Shown: positions 35,236 through 44,663 of the stretch, piece by piece | How the letters are laid out: each line of letters starts with the position of its first letter | How positions within the stretch are numbered: the first letter of the stretch is position 1 | Assembly (NCBI GenBank): GCA_017651265.1 | Contig: JAGCDO010000003.1 | Location: 1-62,230 of the forward strand | DNA length: 62,230 bases | Reading direction: 5' to 3' | Source of the DNA: Prevotella sp. | GTDB lineage: Bacteria; Bacteroidota; Bacteroidia; Bacteroidales; Bacteroidaceae | The notes under the pieces: model-generated | Told to the model about the DNA's origin: nothing | Databases searched by the model: none | Seen by the model: only the letters and a program-made list of their open reading frames with translations | Made by a program: the position numbers and the translations under genes

Positions 35236-36621
35236 TTACTTGTTCTTTTCGCGAATATGTTCCTCGTATTCTGCCAGTTCACGTTCACCGATATGAGCCA
35301 GTCCGTAGTGCTCGTCGTGCTGTGAGAAGTCGAGACCAACCTTTTCGCTGTAAGCCGAGACACGCATCGGGATGAGCATGTCGATCAGTTTATAGCCCAC
35401 CCAGCTCATGACAAAGGTATAGACGAATACGATGACGATGGCTAACAGGTGATAAAGGAAGATGACAAAGCCGTCCCATGTACCTGCAATCAGTCCTTCC
35501 TGAATGAACACACCTGTCAGTATCGTACCGAAGATACCGCCAGTTCCGTGCGTGGGGAATACATCGAGGGCATCATCAATCCTGGAATGTGAGCGCCAAT
35601 AGACAGCGATGTTACAGATCATGGTGATGACGAAGGAGATGAAGATGCTCTGTCCCACGGTGACATATCCTGCAGAGGGTGTGATGGCCACCAAACCTAC
35701 CACACAACCTACAGCAGCACCCATGGCAGAAGGTTTACGTCCGCGCAGACAGTCGAAGAAAATCCAGGTCATCATGGCCGTTGCCGAAGCGGTATTGGTG
35801 TTGAGGAACGCCTTGATAGCCTGTCCGTCGCCATGCAGTGAAGAACCGGCATTGAAACCGAACCAACCCAGCCACAACATCGCAGCACCTAACAGTACGA
35901 ACGGGATGTTGGCAGGTTCACTCTTACGCGTCTCTGCCTTCCTTCGTCCAAGGAAGATGGCACCGGCAAGAGCTGCCACACCACTGGAAGCATGTACAAC
36001 AATACCACCGGCGAAGTCTATCACACCCCATTTCATAAACAAGCCTTCAGGGTGCCAGGTCATGTGCGCCAGTGGACAATAGATCACAAAGAAGAAGAAC
36101 ATCATGAAGAACATGTATGCCGAGAAGCGTACACGTTCTGCAAACGAACCGGTAATCAATGAAGGGGTGATGATGGCGAACTTCATCTGGAACAGGGCGA
36201 ACAACGCCAACGGGATGGTTGCACCACCTAAGATATTACCTGCCGGAGTGGTATATACAGCACCGCCCACATTGTGGAACATCGGGAATGTCAAGGGATT
36301 ACCGATGATGCCGCCGATATCGTCGCCAAAACACAAAGAAAAGCCGACAGCCACCCACAGTACCGAAATCAGTCCCATGGCGATAAACGACTGTAGCATG
36401 GTGGATATCACGTTCTTGGCTCCCACCATACCGCCATAGAAGAAAGACAGACCAGGGGTCATCATCAACACGAATATCGTAGCTGTGATAAGCCATGCTA
36501 CATCGGCCGCAGAAATTACCGACCAGTCACACTCAAATGTAGGCTCGCCTACAAACACACCTATTAGGGCAATCAACGTCATTGCCGCCATTAGGATGAT
36601 CCAACGTTTCTTTACCTTCAT
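35236..36621 (-). CDS. amtB: Ammonium transporter AmtB
   Basis: A 461-residue protein from the ATG at 36621, with an N-terminal hydrophobic segment and 11 further membrane spans. Amt signatures: TPGLSFFYGGMVGAKNV, FALFQMKFAIITPSLITG, DFAGGIVVHASSGVAALAGA (pore His), GWFGFNAGS and FPTHGTGGIFG (second pore His). It conducts ammonium across the inner membrane. A longer frame (36660) would start within the -7 box, so it is rejected. No glnK/PII gene is next to it, which is less common. Confidence 0.95.
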   Translation of the reverse strand: MKVKKRWIILMAAMTLIALIGVFVGEPTFECDWSVISAADVAWLITATIFVLMMTPGLSFFYGGMVGAKNVISTMLQSFIAMGLISVLWVAVGFSLCFGDDIGGIIGNPLTFPMFHNVGGAVYTTPAGNILGGATIPLALFALFQMKFAIITPSLITGSFAERVRFSAYMFFMMFFFFVIYCPLAHMTWHPEGLFMKWGVIDFAGGIVVHASSGVAALAGAIFLGRRKAETRKSEPANIPFVLLGAAMLWLGWFGFNAGSSLHGDGQAIKAFLNTNTASATAMMTWIFFDCLRGRKPSAMGAAVGCVVGLVAITPSAGYVTVGQSIFISFVITMICNIAVYWRSHSRIDDALDVFPTHGTGGIFGTILTGVFIQEGLIAGTWDGFVIFLYHLLAIVIVFVYTFVMSWVGYKLIDMLIPMRVSAYSEKVGLDFSQHDEHYGLAHIGERELAEYEEHIREKNK

Positions 36622-36657
36622 ATCTTTTTGGATTGTTGATTTGACATTTTTCGGATG

Positions 36658-36665
36658 CAAAAGTA
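36658..36665 (-). promoter_or_regulatory. -7 box of amtB
   Basis: TACTTTTG on the minus strand, about 37 nt before the ATG at 36621. No TTTG at -33. Confidence 0.6.
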
Positions 36666-36812
36666 ATACAAAAAGAAATATGAATGATAGAAAATGTGTC
36701 GTTTTGCGATGTAAAACAAATAGGTGCTTACATTCTGCTAATAATTTATTATATTTATCTGCAGATTGTAAGCAATTTCTTTAGTTTGTCTAACAGTCCG
36801 TCACGAATAGGC

Positions 36813-37484
36813 TTATTCAATCAGTTTCTCAATCTGCCTATCCGTTGCTTCAGGTAAGATGGAACGGAGGTGTGATAACAGACGGTGGTAGGATTCCTCT
36901 GGGGTGCGTTGACACTTCATACTTTCATAACCCAACAACTGCTCGGGTGTGGTGAGCAATGCCCACCCCCAGCCATACTCACGGTTATGCTTGTCACGCG
37001 GATAGACGAAATCCTCGGTCACTATTCTACAAGCCATCTGCATACGGGTGATGTAGCCGTCGAACCTGCTGCGCATCTTCGGTCCTGTAAAGCCACAGGC
37101 AGCACGCAGCTGACGGGTAATCAGACTCCCGTGCTCCTGTAGTGTCAACAGGATGGCTTCCTCAATACTTCCCTCTGCAGGTTCAGGATGCTTGCTCCGA
37201 CGATAGTTGCAGAAGTCGGGCCACCACGCACGACTGATGAACCCGGCCTTGCTGGCAAAGAACTTACCATACACGCAGTTCCCTTCCTGTACGATAGGAC
37301 CCTTCCACTTCCATAGAGGCCAGTCCCAGCCACCATCGGGGAGCACAACGTAGCGGTTGTCCTCGTCCACCACATCCTCGGCTGAGAAGCCGGGAATACC
37401 ACTATCCAGGAGTGGCAGGAAGCCTACCTCCTGGATATATGCCATCAGTTCAGGACAGCTGTGTATCTTTTCCCGGCCTATCAT
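36813..37484 (-). CDS. AlkZ-related winged-helix protein
   Basis: A 223-residue soluble protein. The middle (EEAILLTLQEHGSLITRQLR, then GFTGPKMRSRFDGYITRMQM) looks like winged-helix repeats as in AlkZ/YcaQ DNA glycosylases. Trp-rich stretches precede it (PDGGWDWPLWKWKG) and an aromatic segment (REYGWGWALL) follows. AlkZ enzymes unhook DNA crosslinks, but this shorter relative has no assigned activity. It is 24 nt upstream of the GH67 gene's stop on the same strand and is not obviously related to it. Confidence 0.65.
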   Translation of the reverse strand: MIGREKIHSCPELMAYIQEVGFLPLLDSGIPGFSAEDVVDEDNRYVVLPDGGWDWPLWKWKGPIVQEGNCVYGKFFASKAGFISRAWWPDFCNYRRSKHPEPAEGSIEEAILLTLQEHGSLITRQLRAACGFTGPKMRSRFDGYITRMQMACRIVTEDFVYPRDKHNREYGWGWALLTTPEQLLGYESMKCQRTPEESYHRLLSHLRSILPEATDRQIEKLIE

Positions 37485-37508
37485 CTTCCTTGGATAGTAT
37501 ATTCCTAT

Positions 37509-39569
37509 TTATTTATTATATCCGCTTTCAGGGTTTTCGTAATTGCTGATAGGAATCCTGAACTTCATCATCTCATCGAGATTATGAACGGGATGCTCCA
37601 TATCCGATGGGATAGGACGGTGTGAGAATGTCTGGAAATAGAGCAGACAGGCATCACGCCACCACTCGCTGTCACGGACCTGGATGCGGAGCTTGCGCTG
37701 TACGTCATCAAAGCGCTGCGTGTCAATATATGGCTCCATCGTATCCCATATCTTCAGGAAACGGCGGGCCTCTTGCACACCATCGTCATACTTGTGGCAC
37801 AGCTCGTCCCAGAAGGTACGTCCGCTCTTCATCTTAAAGTCCCAAGGCACATGATGGAACCATACCAGCACTTCCTCCGGACAGGTGTTGATATCGTTGT
37901 AGAGCTTACAGAGCTCGTCGGGATACTGCTTCACATTACCTGATCCTTTCGTCGTGCGGTCAAAGCCCATACCGATGCTGTCGGCCTTATGGTAGTAGGG
38001 TGGGGTCCAGTCGGCCCTCAAGCCGCGTGGTGCATACCAAGGCTCAGGACCGTAATGGTGCCCTCCTGCAAAGATATGATGAATACCTAATGGCATCATG
38101 TAGTTCACGCAGGCCTCCCTACTGGACATCATCAGGTCAACAAGGGTTCCCCAAGGTTCCCCGTATCTTGCCGGATAGAGGGCACTACACAGATCTGTTC
38201 TGGTAGCGGGATGCTTATAATCTGAAATGAGATTCCATGTCTGTCTGAGCCACTCATAGGCAATATCTGCCGATCTCAGATTGGGGTTCCATGCCAGACG
38301 ACCGAAGGCGTACCAATTGGCTTGTGCGAAGTGGTGACCGCACCAGTTCACATCGTCGCCGATGTTCGCCACACCAGCCATGGCCTTCAGACTGCCAGGT
38401 TTTACAAACGAGAAGAACTCCTGCCACATCGGGGCAAGATAAACCAGGTGGTTGGCGGCACCCAGATACTCCTGCGTGATCTGGAACTCCACCATCATCT
38501 GCGTCTTTTTCATGGCAGTGAATAGCGGACTGTACGGCTCACGCGGCTGGAAGTCAACCGGACCGTTCTTGATCTGGATGATGACATTATCAGCAAACTG
38601 TCCGTCGAAGGGCATGAACTCCTCGTAGGCTTGGTTGGCACGGTCGCTGCTCTGGGGATTATATACGAAGGCTCGCCACATCACAATACCCTTGTGCGGC
38701 TTGAGTGCACCAGCCAGCATGTTCGCACCATCAGCGTGCGTACGTCCGAAATCCTGCGGGCCGGGTTCCCCCTCCGAGTTCGCCTTCACCAGGAAGCCAC
38801 CGAAGTCGGGTATGAGCTTGTAGATCTCATTCACCTTGTTCTTCCACCACTTGATGACATTCGCATCGAGCGGGTCGGCAGTCTCCAATCCGCCCACCTT
38901 GATAGGCGAGGCGAAATTGATGGAGAGATAGACGCGAATACCGTAAGGACGTAACTGATCAGCAATACTCTTGGCTTTCTGCAGACTCTCGGTGGAGAGT
39001 GCCTCAGGTTTGGCGTTCACATTGTTGAGCACCGTACCGTTGATACCCACCGACGCATTGGCACGGGCATACATCTTCATCCGCTCCGGCGTGGGATTCA
39101 GGAAGATGCTCTTACCCGCAAAGCCACGCTCCACCGTACCGTTGGGATTATCCCAGTGGTTCAGGATACGCAGGTCGTAGAAAGGCTTCTCCGTGATATC
39201 CAGATGGTCCATGGATTGATCAAAATAAACCCCGTTCTCGGATATCTGCTGCAGGCGTAACAAGTGATAAGCACCGTAAAGCAACCCCGCATCGTTCGCA
39301 GCCGAGATTACGGTCTTTCCCCCCTGACTCTTGATGGTGTAGCCATCTTTGGGCAAGCCCTTCTGTCGTTTCAGAATCACCGGGCCACCCTGCCAGTAGG
39401 TTTGCAGTTCGGTCATGGCCGTACCCTTGACTCCTGTGATTGTTGATGTTGTTTTAGCCGTGTCAAAGCGTAGCCACAGACTACTGCCGTCTTCTACACT
39501 TGTTGCAGCGGTCATGCATCCTGCAAACAGCAGGACGAGTGCTGAGATTAGCGTCCTTTTCATTGTCAT
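37509..39569 (-). CDS. Alpha-glucuronidase, GH67
   Basis: A 686-residue exported enzyme (signal peptide MKRTLISALVLLFAGCMTAA; a lipobox-like AGC may make it a lipoprotein). GH67 removes 4-O-methyl-glucuronic acid from xylo-oligosaccharides. Catalytic residues fit: acid Glu266 (KANSEGEPGP), and the Asp339 (KNGPVDFQPREP) plus Glu361 (MMVEFQITQEYLG) pair that activates water. Substrate-binding stretches NWCGHHFAQANWYAFGRLAW and PLGIHHIFAGGHHYGPEPW are intact. Two ATGs (39569, 39563) are possible starts. It is divergent from the HAD-GH2 pair and points to xylan use. Confidence 0.95.
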   Translation of the reverse strand: MTMKRTLISALVLLFAGCMTAATSVEDGSSLWLRFDTAKTTSTITGVKGTAMTELQTYWQGGPVILKRQKGLPKDGYTIKSQGGKTVISAANDAGLLYGAYHLLRLQQISENGVYFDQSMDHLDITEKPFYDLRILNHWDNPNGTVERGFAGKSIFLNPTPERMKMYARANASVGINGTVLNNVNAKPEALSTESLQKAKSIADQLRPYGIRVYLSINFASPIKVGGLETADPLDANVIKWWKNKVNEIYKLIPDFGGFLVKANSEGEPGPQDFGRTHADGANMLAGALKPHKGIVMWRAFVYNPQSSDRANQAYEEFMPFDGQFADNVIIQIKNGPVDFQPREPYSPLFTAMKKTQMMVEFQITQEYLGAANHLVYLAPMWQEFFSFVKPGSLKAMAGVANIGDDVNWCGHHFAQANWYAFGRLAWNPNLRSADIAYEWLRQTWNLISDYKHPATRTDLCSALYPARYGEPWGTLVDLMMSSREACVNYMMPLGIHHIFAGGHHYGPEPWYAPRGLRADWTPPYYHKADSIGMGFDRTTKGSGNVKQYPDELCKLYNDINTCPEEVLVWFHHVPWDFKMKSGRTFWDELCHKYDDGVQEARRFLKIWDTMEPYIDTQRFDDVQRKLRIQVRDSEWWRDACLLYFQTFSHRPIPSDMEHPVHNLDEMMKFRIPISNYENPESGYNK

Positions 39570-39596
39570 TATTTTAGTAATTCTTCAAATCATCTA

Positions 39597-39604
39597 CAAA
39601 GATA
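39597..39604 (-). promoter_or_regulatory. -7 box of the GH67 gene
   Basis: TATCTTTG on the minus strand, about 28-34 nt before the start codon. No -33 TTTG at the usual distance. Confidence 0.6.
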
Positions 39605-39677
39605 CGCAAAAAAAAGCAGTGTAGCTAACTTTACCAACAATATTAACAAATATTGAGTCTATATCGAAATAATTGCG

Positions 39678-39751
39678 TACCTTTGACTACGTCGAAAGTA
39701 CTCACGTTCGGGAAAACTCAAATTTTATTTGGTTTTCCGCTCACTTAATCG
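39678..39751. repeat. Dispersed promoter-bearing repeat, copy 3
   Basis: The same element as at 9451 and 9524: TACCTTTG, an imperfect palindrome (GACTACGTCGAAAGTACTC), CACGTTCGGGAAAAC, TTTGGTTTTCCGCTCACTTA. It is 74 bp between the two TACCTTTG boxes. Confidence 0.85.
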
Positions 39752-39759
39752 TACCTTTG
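39728..39759 (+). promoter_or_regulatory. Promoter of the second HAD gene, inside the repeat
   Basis: TTTG at 39728-39731, 20 bp, TACCTTTG at 39752-39759. The ATG at 39770 is only about 10 nt further, so the transcript has almost no leader. Confidence 0.8.
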
Positions 39760-39769
39760 CACACAATAA

Positions 39770-40441
39770 ATGAAAAAAGGACTAATCATATTCGACTTTG
39801 ACGGAACGCTGGGCGATACCCGACGGAATATCGTCACGACCATGCAGATGACGATCAACGAGATGCAGCTGCCGTATCGGGCAGAGGAAGAGTGTGCCAG
39901 CACGATCGGTCTGCCGCTCACTGTCTGCTTTGAGACATTGTTTCCTCATTTGCAGAAAGAAGAGGTACAACGATGTGCCGATACTTACCGCCGTATCTTC
40001 GCCGCGAACCTTCAGTCGATGACCCCGCAGCCTTTTCCTGGCGTCATCCAAACACTCAAAACCTTGAAACAACAAGGTTTTGTGCTTACCATTGCTTCTT
40101 CCCGTTCACATGTTTCCCTTGTTGAGCTGACGCATAACATGGGTATAGCCGATTGTATCTCTTACCTCATCGGGGCTGACGATGTGAAAGAGGCGAAGCC
40201 AAAGCCGGAGCCTGTTCTGCAGACGCTCGATGCCATGCATTTCCCTGCCAGTGAGACACTTGTCGTAGGCGATATGGCAGTAGATATCCTCATGGGAGCC
40301 AATGCCGGTGCAAAAACCTGTGGCGTGTCATGGGGTAATGGCAGCAAAGAAGAACTGGAGCAGGCTGGGGCAGACCATATCATTGACCATATGGAACAAC
40401 TGTTGGATATCATTCATTTTACACAATCATATGACTATTAA
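39770..40441 (+). CDS. HAD-IA phosphatase, phosphoglycolate-phosphatase-like
   Basis: A 223-residue hydrolase. Motif I FDFDGTLGDT, motif II TIASSR, Lys in KEAKPKPEP, motif III VVGDMAVDILMGANAG. It is probably a phosphatase for a sugar or glycolate phosphate. Its last 11 bases overlap the start of the GH2 gene, suggesting translational coupling and a shared role in handling the released sugar. It shares the same repeat-borne promoter type as the HAD gene at 9660. Confidence 0.9.
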   Translation: MKKGLIIFDFDGTLGDTRRNIVTTMQMTINEMQLPYRAEEECASTIGLPLTVCFETLFPHLQKEEVQRCADTYRRIFAANLQSMTPQPFPGVIQTLKTLKQQGFVLTIASSRSHVSLVELTHNMGIADCISYLIGADDVKEAKPKPEPVLQTLDAMHFPASETLVVGDMAVDILMGANAGAKTCGVSWGNGSKEELEQAGADHIIDHMEQLLDIIHFTQSYDY

Positions 40442-43400
40442 AAAACTAATCATTTGTCTGATTGCAACCTGTTCGTTGCAGGCCAATGCTCAGTATCTTG
40501 AGCACATTTACGATTATATCGAGAACACCTCCGTCTTTGAAGAGAACCAAGAGGAAGGACACGCCTATTATCAGGCCAGTCAGCAGCTTTCGCTCAACGG
40601 TAACTGGCGATTCTTCTTTGCCAATACCCCCGAGGAAGTGCCGCAGAACTTCTTTGCCACGAACTTCAAGGATGGCAAGTGGCGCAACATCCCTGTGCCC
40701 AGCAACTGGGAGATGGAAGGTTATGGCGATGCACAGTTCCGCAATGTGCCTGCTCCGTTCAAGGCCAATCCTCCTTTTGTGCCCCGTGAGTATAACCCCA
40801 CTGGCGCTTATAGGAAGACCTTTACCATCCCCTCATCATGGAAGGGCCAGCAGATATTCCTTCGTATGGAGAAGACACAAAGTGCCTCTTTCGTATGGAT
40901 GAACGGTCATCAGGTGGGTTATAACGAAGGCGGTCAGGAGCCTGCCGAATACGACGTAACTCCTTATGTACAACCAGGAAAGAACCTTTTGGCTGTATGT
41001 GTACTTAAATATAGCGACGGCTACTATCTCGAAGGACAAGACTACTGGCGCCTGGCGGGTATCTTCGATGATGTGACGCTCTATGCCACACCCAAGACGC
41101 GCTTGTTCGACTGGTATGTAACCACCGATCTTGACGACCAATACAAGGATGCTACCCTCAAGGTGGCTGTCGATGTGAAGAAATACGAGGACGCTCGTGG
41201 CTCCTACGCCGTGCGTGCCACGCTTACCGATGCGAAAGGTCATCAGGTGAAGCAGCTCACCACCGACCCCTTCACGATGGAAGGGAAGGGGAAGAAGACC
41301 GTGGAGCTGTCATCCCTCATCGCCAACCCCGATAAGTGGACCTGCGAGACGCCTGTGCTCTACCAGCTGAAACTCGAACTGCTCAGCCAGTCAGGACAGG
41401 TCATGCAGCAGATAAGCAGTAAGATGGGATTCAAGGAAACCGAGATCCGTCATCAGGTGTTCTACCTGAACGGTAAGCCCATCAAGATCAATGCCATCAA
41501 CACGCACATGCAGCACCCCGATTTGGGGCACACCATGAACGAAGCCACCATCCGCAAGGATATGGAGATACTGAAACAGCACAACTTCAACGCCGTACGA
41601 ACCTCGCACTATCCTCCTGTGAACAAATACCTGGAGCTGGCCGACGAGTATGGTCTGTACATCATCGACGAGGCAGGTACCGAGGCGCACGCCACGGAAT
41701 TTATCTCGAACGACCAGCGTTTCCGCGAGATGTACTTGGAGCGTGTGCAGAAGTTGGTGTTGCGCGACCGCAATCATGCTTGTGTGCTCTTCTGGAGTGC
41801 GGGTAACGAGAGCGGCGAAGGTCCGCTCATCACCGAGGTGGTGAAGGAAGGCAAACGCCTCGATCCCACACGCTATTTCATGTACGGTGGTAATGCATAC
41901 GCCCATCCCGGCGAAGAAATCATCGGTCCGCGCTACCCAACACCTTACGAGCTGGAGATGAACACCGCCATGGTGCCCGAGAGCGAAGACCCCCGTCCGT
42001 CGTTCATGGACGAATACCTCTCCGTGGCCGGTAATGCAGGTGGCGGACTGGATGAATACTGGTCTGTTATCCGTCGCCATCCCCGTTTGATGGGTGGTGC
42101 TATCTGGGATTTCGTCAACCCCGGTCTTACCGAGCATATCCGTCCTTTGAAAGACAGTTCTCCTTTCAACACCCCCGTACACCTCATGGGTGCTGCCAAG
42201 GTGGAAAAAGGTGTGTTGCGCCTGAGTGGACACGACGAGTGGGTGGAAGTGTACCGCAGCAGCAATGTGGAACTGTCCGGAAAAGCCCTGACCATCAGTT
42301 TCGATGTGAAACCCGGTAAGCTGAGCGGCACCTACGAGGGAGCCCCGTATATCACCAAGGGAAACACCCAGTTCGGTGTTGTCCAGAAAGGGAATGACAA
42401 GCTGCAGTTCTATCTGCACTCTGGTGTGAAGCACACGCTCGACGTTGATCTGCCCGCCAACTGGGTAGGCAACTGGCATCATGTAACAGCCACCTGGGAC
42501 AGCAAGGAAATGAAACTCTACATTGACGGTCAGCTGAAAGGCACCGAGAAGACCGCTGCTGCAGAGCCGACCAACATGCGTCGCGGCCCCAGAGGTGGTG
42601 GTGGCGGTGAACGCGGCGTACTGAGCAATTTCCCGTACCCCATCAACATCGGTAGGTTGGCCGGTAATCATGCCCAGGACCCCCAGACCATCTTTACGGC
42701 TGATGCCGAGATGGACAATGTGGCAATCTACAACCAATGTCTGGCTGATTGCGAAGGACGGGCCGACGATGCGGTGCTCTATCTGACGTTTGACGGTAAT
42801 GGCGACGAAGGCACCTTCTTTACCATTGGCGGTAATATGCGCACCTATGGCTGTATCTGGCCCGACCGTACGGTGCAGCCTGAGATGAAACAGATGAAGT
42901 GGACCACCCAGCCCATCAGCTTCCGTCTGCTCAATGCAGAGACAGGTGAGGCAGAGGTTACCAACCGACTGTTCTTCACCGATCTCTCGCAGTATGCCAC
43001 CCATTGGACGCTGATGGCCGACAATCAGGTGTTGGAAGAGGGCGATATCCAGCTCGCTACAGCACCGCAGCAGAAACAGCTCATCAGGATTCCCTATCAT
43101 AAACCCACCATTGTACCGGGAAAGGAGTATCGTGTCACCATCAGTTCTTCGTTGAAGAACGATGAGGTGTGGGCCAAGACCGGCCATGAGGTGGCTTGGG
43201 ATCAGCTGGAGCTCTCGTCGTGGAACATCCCAGCACCTGCAGAAAAGCTGTCAGCAAAGAATCTGCGTATGCAGCAAGACGACCAGCAGATTACGATATC
43301 CGGCAAGGATTTCTGCTATGTCATCAGTAAGGAAACCGGTAATCTGGAGCAGGTGGAGATTGAGGACAAGCCTGTACTCATGGAGCCCCTCACGTTCAAC

Positions 43401-44210
43401 CTCTGGCGAGCTCCTACTGCCAACGAGTTCGACTCATGGGATGCGTTCCGTGTCAATGGCGGCTATGCTGAAGGATACGGTAACATGATTTCCACCTTGT
43501 GGTATTCCAAAGGCGTGAACCAGCTCAGCATCCGTCCTTCTCATGTGGAAGTAACGCACAACGACCGCGAGACAACCGTTACCGTGAATCAGCTGGTGCA
43601 GGTAGGTGCCTCATCCTTTGGAGCGCTCGACTTGTATATCCAGGGTGTGCAGCTGTGCGGATTCACCCTCGACTATACCTATCATTTCTACGACGACGGT
43701 ACGGTTAAGATCGATAACCATCTCAGTCCGCAGGGTCGTTTGCCCGAGATGCTTCCCCGCATCGGTTTCACTACCTCAGTGGCGAACGATTTCGACTGTA
43801 TCACCTGGTATGGTCGCGGACCCGAAGAGAACTATCCCGACCGTAAGACGGGCTATCAGGTGGGCGTTTGGAGCAAGACGGTTGCTGATATGTACGAGCC
43901 GTACCTCCTGCCGCAGGATCATGCGCTGCGTACCGATAACCGATATGTCCGGCTGTTAGACAAGGAGGGCAGGGGCGTACAGATATCCATGAACGAACCC
44001 TTCAACTTCAACGCCTATCCCTTCACCACCGACAACCTCACCAAGAGTCAGTTCACCTATCAGTTGAAGCCGCAGGCCGACCGCTACACCCTTAACCTCG
44101 ACTACAACACCACGGGTGTTGGTTGCACCTGTGTCTATGTGCTCGACGAATACAGGGTAAAGCCGGAATCGTATAACAGGGTGATTACGATCAAGCCTTG
44201 TGGGAAGTGA
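40431..44210 (+). CDS. Glycoside hydrolase family 2 (beta-galactosidase-like) with inserted LamG-like domain
   Basis: A 1259-residue exported enzyme. The ATG at 40431 gives a signal peptide (LIICLIATCSLQANA). GH2 sugar-binding domain (about 45-225), immunoglobulin-like domain (225-345), TIM barrel with acid/base Glu460 in SAGNES and likely nucleophile Glu528 (MDEYLSVAGNAGGG). At about 583-775 a LamG/concanavalin-like domain (LTISFDVKPG, WHHVTATWD, LYIDGQLKG) with a Gly-rich loop (GPRGGGGGERG) interrupts before the C-terminal domains and the beta-galactosidase small domain (FDCITWYGRGPEENYPDRK). The insert probably binds polysaccharide. The true sugar could be galactose or another beta-linked residue. 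Confidence 0.9.
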   Translation: MTIKKLIICLIATCSLQANAQYLEHIYDYIENTSVFEENQEEGHAYYQASQQLSLNGNWRFFFANTPEEVPQNFFATNFKDGKWRNIPVPSNWEMEGYGDAQFRNVPAPFKANPPFVPREYNPTGAYRKTFTIPSSWKGQQIFLRMEKTQSASFVWMNGHQVGYNEGGQEPAEYDVTPYVQPGKNLLAVCVLKYSDGYYLEGQDYWRLAGIFDDVTLYATPKTRLFDWYVTTDLDDQYKDATLKVAVDVKKYEDARGSYAVRATLTDAKGHQVKQLTTDPFTMEGKGKKTVELSSLIANPDKWTCETPVLYQLKLELLSQSGQVMQQISSKMGFKETEIRHQVFYLNGKPIKINAINTHMQHPDLGHTMNEATIRKDMEILKQHNFNAVRTSHYPPVNKYLELADEYGLYIIDEAGTEAHATEFISNDQRFREMYLERVQKLVLRDRNHACVLFWSAGNESGEGPLITEVVKEGKRLDPTRYFMYGGNAYAHPGEEIIGPRYPTPYELEMNTAMVPESEDPRPSFMDEYLSVAGNAGGGLDEYWSVIRRHPRLMGGAIWDFVNPGLTEHIRPLKDSSPFNTPVHLMGAAKVEKGVLRLSGHDEWVEVYRSSNVELSGKALTISFDVKPGKLSGTYEGAPYITKGNTQFGVVQKGNDKLQFYLHSGVKHTLDVDLPANWVGNWHHVTATWDSKEMKLYIDGQLKGTEKTAAAEPTNMRRGPRGGGGGERGVLSNFPYPINIGRLAGNHAQDPQTIFTADAEMDNVAIYNQCLADCEGRADDAVLYLTFDGNGDEGTFFTIGGNMRTYGCIWPDRTVQPEMKQMKWTTQPISFRLLNAETGEAEVTNRLFFTDLSQYATHWTLMADNQVLEEGDIQLATAPQQKQLIRIPYHKPTIVPGKEYRVTISSSLKNDEVWAKTGHEVAWDQLELSSWNIPAPAEKLSAKNLRMQQDDQQITISGKDFCYVISKETGNLEQVEIEDKPVLMEPLTFNLWRAPTANEFDSWDAFRVNGGYAEGYGNMISTLWYSKGVNQLSIRPSHVEVTHNDRETTVTVNQLVQVGASSFGALDLYIQGVQLCGFTLDYTYHFYDDGTVKIDNHLSPQGRLPEMLPRIGFTTSVANDFDCITWYGRGPEENYPDRKTGYQVGVWSKTVADMYEPYLLPQDHALRTDNRYVRLLDKEGRGVQISMNEPFNFNAYPFTTDNLTKSQFTYQLKPQADRYTLNLDYNTTGVGCTCVYVLDEYRVKPESYNRVITIKPCGK

Positions 44211-44265
44211 AATAGAGAATCCGCATAGTGTGTGTTCATAAAAGACCTCAGTGGTCTATGGTTAC

Positions 44266-44297
44266 AAAACGAGGAGGAAAGTAGTCCTCCTCGTTTT
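44266..44297. terminator. Bidirectional terminator
   Basis: A perfect 13-bp stem AAAACGAGGAGGA with its complement around AAGTAG, followed by a T-run. It separates the GH2 gene (+) from the small winged-helix gene (-). A second small hairpin (AGACC-TCAGT-GGTCT) lies just upstream. Confidence 0.92.
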
Positions 44298-44299
44298 TT

Positions 44300-44473
44300 T
44301 TACTTGGCCGGAGCCCATTTGCAGCGTACGGGTGATATGATGGCACCCTCTTTCTTCAGTTCGGCAAATGCCTTGTCCACTTCTTTGCGGTCGGCTCCTA
44401 AAGCCTTGGTCACTTCGCCTGCCGAGACGGGTTTACCAGCCTCGCGCATGGCCTGTAAAACTTGTTCTTTCAT
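44300..44473 (-). CDS. Small winged-helix DNA-binding protein (57 aa)
   Basis: A short gene, easily missed. From the ATG at 44473 it reads MKEQVLQAMREAGKPVSAGE, then VTKALGADRKEVDKAFAELK and a C-terminal wing-like KEGAIISPVRCKWAPAK. This is one winged-helix (helix-turn-helix plus wing), as in small MarR/TrmB-like regulators of Bacteroidales. It stands alone and ends directly at the terminator. The target is unknown. Confidence 0.8.
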   Translation of the reverse strand: MKEQVLQAMREAGKPVSAGEVTKALGADRKEVDKAFAELKKEGAIISPVRCKWAPAK

Positions 44474-44663
44474 ACCTTCAAATATTTTATAATGTGATCT
44501 TTGAATCTGTAATAGTTTGATTATATAATGGTTTTTAAGTTATATGTTGCAAAGATATGATTTTTTTCAATACCATCCAAATCTGAAACGATATAAATGA
44601 GAAAAATAGCAGGTTCCTGTCACGCAAAAAAAACCGTTATCAACTGTTAAAATAGGGAAGATA

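Noticed and set aside
36622-36660. N-terminal extension of AmtB
   Set aside because: The first ATG is within the TACTTTTG box, so it cannot be in the transcript.
40302-40430. N-terminal extension of the GH2 enzyme
   Set aside because: It overlaps the HAD gene in another frame and lacks a signal peptide; the ATG at 40431 gives one.
41391-43187. A 598-codon open frame on the minus strand
   Set aside because: It lies entirely antisense to the GH2 gene, whose domains and catalytic residues are clear. It has the His/Val/Gly-rich make-up of a shadow frame.
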